DNA of 25,561 nt from IMG/VR virus record IMGVR_UViG_3300004770_000104, positions 1 through 25,561 of that record; one strand, 5' to 3'. The position numbers and the translations under genes were made by a program. The stretch's first letter is position 1. Each line of letters starts with the position of its first letter. The notes beneath the pieces were generated by a model that searched no databases, had not been told where the DNA came from, and saw only the letters and a program-made list of their open reading frames with translations. Below are positions 13,994-21,095 of this stretch, in pieces. This DNA is from a virus.

Positions 13994-14381
13994 CATTTAC
14001 ACGGTTAAAAAGGCTATTGACAAAAAATTAACCGATGTTGATGTGAGCGTTATGAAAGCCCGCGATGAGATGATGGCTCGACTCATTCAACTCTCGCAAG
14101 AGGAAATTAAGGGTCGCCGACCTAAAGGCCAAAAGGCTACATCTGGCGAACCACCAATGAACCGCACAGGTAACCTACGCCGATCTATCACAGGCAAGAA
14201 AGCCCAAGAAGGATTTGCTCGTTACTCAGCCGAGGTCGGTCCAACAATGATTTACTCACGCGCCGTTGAATTAGGTGGCGCACCTACTTGGCACGATGGT
14301 CAGCATTTTCCATATATGAAACCAGCATTACAGAAGTTCCAACGCGAAGCGATGGCTATTGTCAGAAAATATCTAGGCTAG
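13980..14381 (+). CDS. HK97 gp10-like tail protein
   Basis: About 133 aa from the ATG at 13980; an in-frame TTG six bases earlier is less likely. The family pattern is clear: KARDEMMARLIQLSQEEIKGR helix, PPMNRTGNLRRSITGK, YSRAVELGG and FPYMKPALQKF near the C-terminus. Such proteins are minor components of head-tail joining or tail completion. The start lies inside the end of the second chaperone frame. Its place here, after the chaperones and not beside the tail terminator, is unusual. Confidence 0.75.
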   Translation: MITTNIYTVKKAIDKKLTDVDVSVMKARDEMMARLIQLSQEEIKGRRPKGQKATSGEPPMNRTGNLRRSITGKKAQEGFARYSAEVGPTMIYSRAVELGGAPTWHDGQHFPYMKPALQKFQREAMAIVRKYLG

Positions 14382-14393
14382 GAAGGAAAGCAC

Positions 14394-15731
14394 ATGGCAG
14401 AGTTTCTACCACCAGTCATACTTGAAATCCAAGCCAATGCAACTAAGGCTATTGCTCAGATGCAAATGGTCAATGGCGAGCTTGACAAGATGGAAGTCAA
14501 GGCTCTTAAGGCTGGCGGTTCCATTGATGTAATGACCAAAGCCTCTAAGTTTGCTGGTACTGCCTTGCTTGGTATCGCCGGAGTTCTTGGAACTGTTGGC
14601 GCAGTTAGCATTAAAGCAGCGCTTGGCGTTCAGGAATCTCAAGCCAAACTTCAAACTGCGGTTAAAAATACTGGCGTAAGTTTTGCAGCATTTGTTCCTT
14701 ATATGAACAACGCGCAAGATGCTATGGTCAAGTTTGGGTTTAGCGCTTCTGACACAAACGAAGCATTAGCAATGATGACGGCTGCAACTCGAAACCCTGC
14801 TACCGCCGTAGCCAATCTTGGCGTAGTTGCTGATCTTGCTGCTTTCAAGAATGAATCACTTGCCGCTGCTGCCGACACAGTATCTCGCGCAACAATGGGT
14901 CAGGCTCGCGGTCTTGCTGATCTTGGCTTGGCTATTGGTAAGACAATTCCTAAAGGCGCTGATCTGGCCACAATTACTAAGATGATTGAGGATAGAACCA
15001 AGGGAGCGGCTGCCGCTGCTGCTAAATCTGACCCTTGGAAAGTTTTAACTGCTCAATTTGTTGCGTTGGAAGAGAAGCTAGGAACAGCGCTATTACCAAC
15101 ATTCAATAAATTAACTGACTGGATTATTAACAAAGGTTTGCCTGATCTTAAAGCGCTAGGCAAATGGATTAGCGATAACAAGGGATTGTTTGAAAGCCTT
15201 ATTGCCGCTTTAGCCGTTATTTGGGCAGTTCCTAAAGTTGCTGGATTGATTACTGCCATCGGTGTTATTAAAGATGCTTTCGTTGCATTGCGCGATACCT
15301 TGATTGGCGTAGATATTGCCGAAGCGCTTGCTACTGGTGGAACTAGCGTTTACGCTGGAATGGCTGCTCTTGGAATTGCGGGAGCCACTTATCTAAGCTT
15401 TAAGAACATTTTTGGACAGGGTGATTCATCAACAGATGGTGTAGCGCCGGGAACTAAATTGGCTAAAAGTTTTCAATCATCGGGTACAAAAATTGCGGGA
15501 CTTCCTACTCTTAGCATACCGAAACCTGCAAATATCAATAGCGGTAAATCGCCTTTGCTGATCTCTTCAACTAAGACTGCAAAGCCAAAAGCCCCAAGTC
15601 TTGCTCAGCAAAAAGCAGGTATGATGGGTGGCGGTGGAGCGCTTACGCTTACAATTACAACCGACACCGGAGCAGTTGTTAAAGGAATTACAGGCTCGGC
15701 GGGTACTACGAAAGTGGTGGTTAAGAAATAA
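14394..15731 (+). CDS. Tape measure protein (short)
   Basis: 445 aa, Ala-rich and helical, with hydrophobic stretches at about residues 52-75 (TALLGIAGVLGTVGAVSI) and 265-290, and a family-type segment (AQDAMVKFGFSASDTNEAL, then RATMGQARGLADLGL) seen in actinophage tape measures. It lies after the chaperones and before the Dit-like gene. SD GGAAGGAAAG precedes the ATG. The tape measure sets tail length and is ejected into the host envelope. At about 0.15 nm per residue, 445 residues predicts a tail near 65-70 nm. No lysozyme or peptidase domain is visible. Confidence 0.85.
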   Translation: MAEFLPPVILEIQANATKAIAQMQMVNGELDKMEVKALKAGGSIDVMTKASKFAGTALLGIAGVLGTVGAVSIKAALGVQESQAKLQTAVKNTGVSFAAFVPYMNNAQDAMVKFGFSASDTNEALAMMTAATRNPATAVANLGVVADLAAFKNESLAAAADTVSRATMGQARGLADLGLAIGKTIPKGADLATITKMIEDRTKGAAAAAAKSDPWKVLTAQFVALEEKLGTALLPTFNKLTDWIINKGLPDLKALGKWISDNKGLFESLIAALAVIWAVPKVAGLITAIGVIKDAFVALRDTLIGVDIAEALATGGTSVYAGMAALGIAGATYLSFKNIFGQGDSSTDGVAPGTKLAKSFQSSGTKIAGLPTLSIPKPANINSGKSPLLISSTKTAKPKAPSLAQQKAGMMGGGGALTLTITTDTGAVVKGITGSAGTTKVVVKK

Positions 15732-16510
15732 TGGCAACCTTCGTATCAAGCCTTAACCCGTTTCAATTTGCTTTTAATGGTTTCATCTTTGGCTCAGGCA
15801 CAACCTATACAGTCACAAATATAGATGGTCTTGCTGGACTTGCGCCTTTGCGCGTTCAAGATGACATTCGCGGTTATACCGATGGACAGTATTCAGGTCG
15901 TGATTTCTACGATGGCAGAACTGTCACAATTGACATGGTTATTCTTGGCGACTCATCTCACAACGCCCAGTATTACTACAACCAGTTACAGACAAACCTC
16001 TATCCTCAGCAACTAGGTACGCCGTCAGCTCTTGGCGCGTTTCAATTTGAGTTGTCGTCATCTATCGGGCTAAAGGTTATGTATGGTCGCGTTCGCAATA
16101 TACAAACATCCATTGACCCAGATTTTGCCTATGGCTACATTCAGACCAGCGTTGAGTTCTTTTTCCCAGACCCTCGCTACTACGATTATCCTTACACGAC
16201 TTCATCTGGCACATCTGTTGCTATGACAAATAGCGGGTGGGCTATTTCTTGCCCTGTTATCACCGTTGCCAGCAACCCCGGCGGTTTCACTATCACCGAC
16301 TCAAACAGTAACTCAATGAGTTTTAGCGCAACTAGCGGAACAACTGTTGTGATTGATTTGCTTCAACGCACCATTACTCAAAATGGCAACCCTAATCGCG
16401 GGATAATGACAACCTCAACTGGCTGGCTACAACTTGCGCCTGTTAGCAGCAATACCTTTACGATCAGCGCTGGCAGTATGTCAATCAGTTACACTAACGC
16501 TTATGTCTGA
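15731..16510 (+). CDS. Distal tail (Dit)-like protein
   Basis: 259 aa following the tape measure, with a coupled start (TAATG). It contains FVSSLNPFQFAFNGFIFGSG, GRDFYDGRTVTIDMVILGD (the beta sandwich of Dit proteins) and FFFPDPRYYDYP, a phrase typical of this family just before the C-terminal beta-rich domain. Dit forms the hub ring linking the tail tube to the receptor-binding parts. The C-terminal ~80 residues resemble a galectin-like carbohydrate module, seen in many Dit proteins. Confidence 0.78.
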   Translation: MATFVSSLNPFQFAFNGFIFGSGTTYTVTNIDGLAGLAPLRVQDDIRGYTDGQYSGRDFYDGRTVTIDMVILGDSSHNAQYYYNQLQTNLYPQQLGTPSALGAFQFELSSSIGLKVMYGRVRNIQTSIDPDFAYGYIQTSVEFFFPDPRYYDYPYTTSSGTSVAMTNSGWAISCPVITVASNPGGFTITDSNSNSMSFSATSGTTVVIDLLQRTITQNGNPNRGIMTTSTGWLQLAPVSSNTFTISAGSMSISYTNAYV

Positions 16511-17765
16511 TTTTCGTTATTTCACAACCGCGCTTTATCAAAGTGGGACTACGCCCAATTCCATCCTTGCCGAGTTGCCTTTAACTGCCGTCAGCTTCGA
16601 CACTCAACTCAACAGCATTGGTTCCTTTACTGGCGAGCTTCTTTTGTCAGGTTTGGATGCTGCAAAACTTAATGTCTTTAGCGGAACCAACCCCGGACAG
16701 ACTTGCCTTTATGTGGACTATGGCGGAAAAATTATTTGGGGTGGCGTTATCTGGTTGCGCGAGTATGACTCAACGACTCAGATTCTCAAGATTACGGGTC
16801 AAGAAATGCTCTCGTATTTCAAGCGCCGTAAGATCACGCCTCTCAACACTACTTATTACGGCACATCTCCAACGCCTACCTCAATCAACTACACAGGCGA
16901 CATTTGCTCAATCGCCAACGACCTCATTGTCAATTACGCTCAAAGCGTGACTTTTCCAAACCAAGGTGGCACGGTCAAAGGCAATATCGGCTTGCAGTCT
17001 AGCTCAACAACTTCTGGTTACTCTGTAACTCGTACCTACTTTGACTATGAACTCAAAGAGGTTTATCAAGCAGTTAAAGACTTATCAGATGGTTTAGATT
17101 CATCGTCAGGCAATCCGTATTTCGACTTTGTGATTACTTACACATACGATTCATCGGGTCGCCCAGTCAAGCACTTCACAATGTATATTCCGAGCAGCGC
17201 AACGACTACTGCGGTCTTTCAATTTCCCGGCAATCTTGTTGAGTATATTTACAATCAAGATGCTACTAGCGCGGCTAACGCTCTTTGGGGACTTGGCTAT
17301 GGCAAGAACGCCAACAAAATCATTGCTTTGGCATTAGACAACCAATACTCATACGACCCTGCTGGCAGCATTAACTCAACAAGCGGTAACGCTGCTATTT
17401 TGGAAGATATCGCTAGCTTCATTGATATTGAGGATTCAAGCCTTCTCGGTGCTACTAACGCTGGACAACTTAACGCTCGCACGGGTATCACTCACCCACT
17501 TACAGGTAACCCAGTTATTTCAGCTCCTGAAGTTGTGCAAGTTGTTCTTCCGCCATACAACGACCCATATTTGGGAACTTACAAAGTCGGAGATTTTGCT
17601 CGTTTGGTTATTATTGATGATCTGTTTCCCGCAGGTTACGATTATTCAGAATGGCGCATTGGGTCTATCAGCGTAGAACCCGGCGAGGATGGAGCAAGCA
17701 GAGTGACAGTTTCATTATCTCGCGCCGTCTATAATCAAGGCACTTCTTGGATTGTAACTCTCTAA
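16503..17765 (+). CDS. Tail tip protein (Gp37/Tal-like)
   Basis: About 420 aa from the ATG at 16503, which overlaps the Dit stop; an upstream in-frame TTG inside Dit is unlikely to be used. Motifs of the siphovirus Gp37-like/Tal family are visible: GGVIWLREYDSTTQILKITGQEMLSYFKRR near residue 78, and FARLVIIDDLFPAGYDYSEWRIGS near the C-terminus. These proteins form the tail tip baseplate hub with Dit. Its stop overlaps the next start (TAATG). Confidence 0.75.
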   Translation: MSDFRYFTTALYQSGTTPNSILAELPLTAVSFDTQLNSIGSFTGELLLSGLDAAKLNVFSGTNPGQTCLYVDYGGKIIWGGVIWLREYDSTTQILKITGQEMLSYFKRRKITPLNTTYYGTSPTPTSINYTGDICSIANDLIVNYAQSVTFPNQGGTVKGNIGLQSSSTTSGYSVTRTYFDYELKEVYQAVKDLSDGLDSSSGNPYFDFVITYTYDSSGRPVKHFTMYIPSSATTTAVFQFPGNLVEYIYNQDATSAANALWGLGYGKNANKIIALALDNQYSYDPAGSINSTSGNAAILEDIASFIDIEDSSLLGATNAGQLNARTGITHPLTGNPVISAPEVVQVVLPPYNDPYLGTYKVGDFARLVIIDDLFPAGYDYSEWRIGSISVEPGEDGASRVTVSLSRAVYNQGTSWIVTL

Positions 17766-18895
17766 TGGCATATACAAACATTCCCGCTAATCTCTACGAT
17801 TACTTCAGCACGATCAACCAACGCATCCGCAAACTAGAGTCTGCGCCCGATCAAGCGATGACTACTGCTCAAAGCGCATCTACTCAGGCGACCACCGCAG
17901 AGGCTCAAGCAACTACCGCACTTGCCAATGCCGCAACTGCTTATGCAGCTGCTATCGGTTCGCTTCAACCAAGCGCATCAACAATCGTCAATTCAAGCAA
18001 CCAGATGACGGCAATTTCTACAAACGGAATTACTGTTTACTCAGGTTCATCCGCTTCAAGTGGTGCGCGTGTAGTAATGAACTCGGCTGGCATCGCTGGC
18101 TACGATTCTGGCGGTTCTGCCACATTTGCCATTGTTGCCTCAACGGGAGCAGCTTCTTTCAAGGGAAGCATCACAGGCTCTTCCATTACTGGCTCAACCT
18201 TGAACATTGGTGGAAACTTCTATGTTGATGGCTCAACAGGTTTATTGACCTGTACGGGCGCAACAATTACAGGAACAATCACCGCAACATCAGGTTCATT
18301 TACTGGAAGCATTTACTCATCAAACGGAACCATTGGCGGTTTCTCTCTTACTTCCTATGCTTTAACTGGTGGCGGTCTAAGCATCAACTCTTCAAGCGGG
18401 CAGATTTCAAGCAGCGCATCTATTGTCACTTCAAGCACTATTACCGCCGGAAGCACAATGACGGCTCAGGCTTATTTCTACAACTCTGGTTACGCAACCA
18501 CAACATCCTCGGCTAACGCTTACATAAACTCATCTAGCGGTTTGCTTGCTCGATCATCCTCATCTTTGCGTTACAAGCTAGATGTTGAGCTTCAGGCAAT
18601 TCCTTTGCAATCTATCCTTGCTTTATCTCCTAAATCTTTTATTGACAAAGGTGCGGCAGATGCTCAGGGCGGTTCTACTGATGGCTTGCCTCGCATCCTT
18701 GGACTTATTGCCGAAGAGATCGCGGAGATACCTGTTCTTGCTGATTTGCTTATGAACAAAAATGAAGAAGGTCAGCCAGATTCGGTAAACTATGACCGCG
18801 TAGCAGTTGCTCTCATTCCGCTATTGCAATCCCACGAAGCACGACTAGCAAAGTTAGAAGGCGCAAATGGAACTGGAACATCATCTACAAATTGA
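17765..18895 (+). CDS. Tail fibre with C-terminal S74 chaperone domain
   Basis: 376 aa from the ATG at 17765, coupled to the previous stop. The N-terminus is a helical tail-attachment segment (INQRIRKLESAP), then an Ala/Thr-rich coiled coil (30-65). Residues 85-260 form a Gly/Ser/Thr beta-helix-like shaft (SITGSSITGSTLNIGGNFYV, TITGTITATSGSF). Residues 264-366 are an intramolecular chaperone of the peptidase S74 type: SSLRYK with Ser266 and Lys271 spaced as the catalytic dyad, ILALSPKSF, GLIAEEIAEI and VNYDRVAVALIPLLQSHEARLAKLE. This domain folds the trimer and then cuts itself off in known fibres. Confidence 0.85.
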   Translation: MAYTNIPANLYDYFSTINQRIRKLESAPDQAMTTAQSASTQATTAEAQATTALANAATAYAAAIGSLQPSASTIVNSSNQMTAISTNGITVYSGSSASSGARVVMNSAGIAGYDSGGSATFAIVASTGAASFKGSITGSSITGSTLNIGGNFYVDGSTGLLTCTGATITGTITATSGSFTGSIYSSNGTIGGFSLTSYALTGGGLSINSSSGQISSSASIVTSSTITAGSTMTAQAYFYNSGYATTTSSANAYINSSSGLLARSSSSLRYKLDVELQAIPLQSILALSPKSFIDKGAADAQGGSTDGLPRILGLIAEEIAEIPVLADLLMNKNEEGQPDSVNYDRVAVALIPLLQSHEARLAKLEGANGTGTSSTN

Positions 18896-19049
18896 GGACA
18901 TTCTCAAACACCTTAAAGATCAGGTAGCAGAACAAGCGCAGACAATCGCCGTTCTTAAAGCCACGATTGATTCTTTGACTCGACCTAAACCTATTGAACC
19001 AACAACTACGGCGACAACGCCAAATGTTGAAGGGCCAAAAGGAATCTAA
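18867..19049 (+). CDS. Small coiled-coil protein (60 aa)
   Basis: Starts inside the last 29 bases of the S74 fibre gene with AGAAGG seven bases upstream. The N-terminal 40 residues are a heptad-like helix (IEDILKHLKDQVAEQAQTI), followed by a Thr/Pro tail. It may be a fibre-associated or tail-tip accessory protein; function unknown. Confidence 0.58.
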   Translation: MELEHHLQIEDILKHLKDQVAEQAQTIAVLKATIDSLTRPKPIEPTTTATTPNVEGPKGI

Positions 19050-19074
19050 CCCCACAACCTGAAACGGCGCAAAA

Positions 19075-19344
19075 ATGCTAAAATCTACTAGCGATGTACT
19101 TACCAACCAAGCAAACTTCTCTGGCGCAATTTATTACTACACCACAGTTGCGGCAATGATTTTGGGCGGTATTGGATGGTTGATTAGGCACTTTCACCAG
19201 ATGGATTCTCGTATGCGCCGAGTTGAATACGCTCTCTACAACGATGGCAAGACTGGGCTGATTAACAAGGTTGATTCGCTCATTGAAAACCAGCAATGTA
19301 TCAAGGTTGATGTTGAAGTTATGAAAGCCAAAATTGGCGAATGA
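19075..19344 (+). CDS. Single-pass membrane protein, holin-like candidate
   Basis: 89 aa with one membrane segment at about residues 18-38 (AIYYYTTVAAMILGGIGWLI), then a basic helix (HQMDSRMRRVEYALYNDGK) and a C-terminal coiled coil. The layout resembles the DUF2746-type membrane proteins found near actinophage lysis genes. No clear SD is seen before the ATG. The stop overlaps the next start (ATGA). Whether it is a holin, a regulator of lysis timing or another membrane factor cannot be told from sequence. Confidence 0.6.
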   Translation: MLKSTSDVLTNQANFSGAIYYYTTVAAMILGGIGWLIRHFHQMDSRMRRVEYALYNDGKTGLINKVDSLIENQQCIKVDVEVMKAKIGE

Positions 19345-19520
19345 ACAAATGGCGCACACTCGCGGGCGCTTGGTTTGAAACCTTTATTACTTTTGAGCTT
19401 GTCTTACACGCCAAGGATTTAATTAAGCCGGGCTTGCTTATACAGGCTGCATTAGCCGCGTTTCTGCCAATCGCAATTCGCTGGATTGACCCTAAAGACA
19501 AATTCCCAGATGGAGAGTAA
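19341..19520 (+). CDS. Small membrane-associated protein (59 aa)
   Basis: Coupled by ATGA to the preceding gene and abutting the next start. The sequence is moderately hydrophobic in the centre (LLIQAALAAFLPIAIRWI), suggesting one membrane segment, with an aromatic N-terminus (WRTLAGAWFETF). I do not recognise a family; the tight coupling within the lysis-region cluster supports a real gene. Confidence 0.55.
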   Translation: MNKWRTLAGAWFETFITFELVLHAKDLIKPGLLIQAALAAFLPIAIRWIDPKDKFPDGE

Positions 19521-19865
19521 ATGTTCAAAAGAAAATACATTCACCCAGACACTCAGGATGTTTTAACTTTTGGCGAGCAAGTATCTTGGAAAATTCAGGG
19601 CATTATCCGCAACTGGTGGTTTGTAGGCTTTTGGTCTATCGGCAGTTTTGTATGGTGGCTTAAGCCTACTTGGTTCCGCGACAACCACTCATATATTCAT
19701 TGGCAACTATTGGCTTCCTATCTAGCCGTTCTTGTTGAGTTGATGATTGGTATTGCAATGATCGGACAGACCAAGCGCGATGCCATGATTATTCGACACA
19801 TCCTGAAACTTGAGAAACAAGAGATTGAACACTTACAGGATTTACTAGAGGAAAAAAATGACTGA
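19521..19865 (+). CDS. Two-pass membrane protein, holin candidate
   Basis: 114 aa. Two Trp/aromatic-rich membrane segments at about residues 32-48 (WWFVGFWSIGSFVWWL) and 62-82 (QLLASYLAVLVELMIGIAM), then a charged helix (LKLEKQEIEHLQDLLEEKND) forming a cytoplasmic coiled coil. Size and layout fit a holin, but similar proteins in this region have other roles. Coupled to both neighbours. Confidence 0.58.
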   Translation: MFKRKYIHPDTQDVLTFGEQVSWKIQGIIRNWWFVGFWSIGSFVWWLKPTWFRDNHSYIHWQLLASYLAVLVELMIGIAMIGQTKRDAMIIRHILKLEKQEIEHLQDLLEEKND

Positions 19866-20331
19866 TGGTCACGATCAAAAGATTACTAACTCGTATGTGG
19901 TGCATTACCCTGCTCACGAACCACGCGAAACTGACCCGCACTATAAAGACTTTAATGCCTACCGCGAGCGAACCAAAGACACCGCCAAGTGCGCTATCGG
20001 AGAACATCGTTCAGATTTCTCTGAGTGCGATGGCGGATTAGAGCTTCATCATTCTCACATTGAGTTCTCACTCCAAAACGGCGTAAACTTGAAGTGGCTG
20101 GAAGTGGACTATCCGGGCGTGTCTGACCCTGAGTCAGTTGGGGCTTGGGTTGAGTCAGGTGCTAACTTGATTTGGTACTGCGAACGCCATCATAGAGGCG
20201 TTGGGGGCGTACACCACGCTGCCGCTTCCGACTGGGAAGCAGAGAAATTTGTTAAGAACTTGATTTCAAAGCGCGACCCAGATTCTTCACCAGATCAGGA
20301 TGCCATTTCTTCAAATGCTCAGCCTGAGTAG
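19858..20331 (+). CDS. HNH-like protein
   Basis: 157 aa, start overlapping the previous gene by eight bases. It has an HNH/treble-clef pattern: Cys45 in CAIGEH, LELHHSHIEF with His64/65/67, ESGANLIWYCERHHRGVGG with Asn103, Cys108 and His111/112, then VHHAAASDWEAEKF. Members occur in many actinophages near lysis or tail genes, where their role is unknown; nuclease activity is not proven. Its last 80 bases overlap the 3' end of a reverse-strand HNH gene. Confidence 0.65.
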   Translation: MTDGHDQKITNSYVVHYPAHEPRETDPHYKDFNAYRERTKDTAKCAIGEHRSDFSECDGGLELHHSHIEFSLQNGVNLKWLEVDYPGVSDPESVGAWVESGANLIWYCERHHRGVGGVHHAAASDWEAEKFVKNLISKRDPDSSPDQDAISSNAQPE

Positions 20332-20662
20332 CGCACAAAACTAAATTCTCAGGTCGGTTGTCAGTTCGATCACCGTTAAGATGATGAACGCGCTCAACTG
20401 AGGTTAAAGGGCGATTTATCATGTTTTCCATGACAACCCGATGTTCCATTTTTGCCTTACCATCAACCAAAATACGAATATAACCTTTTTCGCTTAATCT
20501 GCGAGATTGATTGCCTTTATTCCATTTGGGCAATTCGTTCAAAGCTGCTACTCGGCAAGTATTGGAGCAGTACCGATTTGGTCGAGTGCGCCAATGACCA
20601 CGCGCTTTGTATTCTGTATTGCAACGCTCACAATGAAACTTAGGTATGGTAGATTTTCTCAT
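20252..20662 (-). CDS. Reverse-strand HNH endonuclease
   Basis: 136 aa on the opposite strand to its neighbours. N-terminal zinc ribbon (C11xxC14 and C32xxxC36), a linker with RILVDGK, and an HNH core: EHRVVMENMINRP (H74), VHHLNGDRTDNRPENLVLC with His93/94, Asn96, Asp98, Asn102 and Asn106, and a helix ending HLKKWHP. This is the layout of small free-standing homing endonucleases (HNH_3 type). The ATG overlaps an inverted repeat (20636-20673), and a TANNNT box places +1 at the ATG. The 3' end overlaps the HNH-like gene convergently by 80 bases, so this looks like an inserted mobile gene. Homing activity is inferred. Confidence 0.75.
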   Translation of the reverse strand: MRKSTIPKFHCERCNTEYKARGHWRTRPNRYCSNTCRVAALNELPKWNKGNQSRRLSEKGYIRILVDGKAKMEHRVVMENMINRPLTSVERVHHLNGDRTDNRPENLVLCATQAEHLKKWHPDLVKNLGRALKSSS

Positions 20663-20677
20663 ACCTAAAGTTTAGCA
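20636..20677 (-). promoter_or_regulatory. Leaderless promoter inside inverted repeat at HNH start
   Basis: On the reverse strand TGC-TAAACT (20677-20669) ends six bases before the ATG, giving +1 on the start codon. The same region forms an inverted repeat: AAACTTTAGGTATG (20673-20660, reverse strand) pairs with CATACCTAAGTTT (20648-20636) with one unpaired base and an 11-base loop. The start codon lies in the stem. Confidence 0.55.
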
Positions 20678-20713
20678 CATAGCCACTTTAGTAAACCAAG
20701 GGAAAGGTAGAAA

Positions 20714-21022
20714 ATGGCAACCAAGAAGTTTAATTATCATTTTACAACCAAGGAAAAGGCTCTTGCCGAACACTATGTGTACGGCATCCTTGCTGCTGGT
20801 CTTGCTACGCATGAACTTGCACCGCACGACACATTCAAGGTTATCGCTATCAAGGCATTGGTCGGCGGCCTAGTCGCACCAGTTCTTGCTCGCATTAACC
20901 CTGCTTCGCTTGTCAATCAAATTGACGAAGCCACAGGCGCTCCTGCAACTCTTACCGCACCAGTTGTTTCTGCCGTAGTAGCAGATGCGACAAAGTTGGT
21001 TCAAGCAGAAGCAACCAAGTAA
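20714..21022 (+). CDS. Membrane protein, probable holin
   Basis: 102 aa with two membrane segments at about residues 20-36 (HYVYGILAAGLATHEL) and 43-60 (VIAIKALVGGLVAPVLARI), then an Ala/Val/Thr-rich tail. SD GGGAAAGG is upstream. It lies just before the endolysin but is separated from it by a terminator. Size and topology fit a class II holin. Cationic N-terminus (MATKKFNYHFTTKEK) is typical of this group. Confidence 0.6.
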   Translation: MATKKFNYHFTTKEKALAEHYVYGILAAGLATHELAPHDTFKVIAIKALVGGLVAPVLARINPASLVNQIDEATGAPATLTAPVVSAVVADATKLVQAEATK

Positions 21023-21032
21023 GTTTTACCCC

Positions 21033-21049
21033 GCACTTGGGGCAAGTGC
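21033..21049 (+). terminator. Short hairpin before terminator
   Basis: A perfect 7-bp inverted repeat (GCACTTG at 21033-21039, GGG loop, CAAGTGC at 21043-21049). It is directly followed by a second, T-tailed hairpin, so it probably belongs to the same 3' end. Confidence 0.4.
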
Positions 21050-21052
21050 ATT

Positions 21053-21080
21053 AGACCCTCGGAAACGGGGGTCTTTTTTT
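21053..21080 (+). terminator. Rho-independent terminator before endolysin
   Basis: Nine-bp stem (AGACCCTCG at 21053-21061 with CGGGGGTCT at 21066-21074, one G-T pair) with a GAAA tetraloop, followed by T6 (21075-21080). This is a textbook intrinsic terminator on the plus strand and should separate the holin-like gene from the endolysin. Confidence 0.85.
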
Positions 21081-21095
21081 ATAGAAAGGCAAAAG

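Noticed and set aside
20985-21095. Endolysin start upstream of the terminator
   Set aside because: The extension would translate through the terminator hairpin and adds sequence unlike a CHAP N-terminus; the ATG at 21096 fits.
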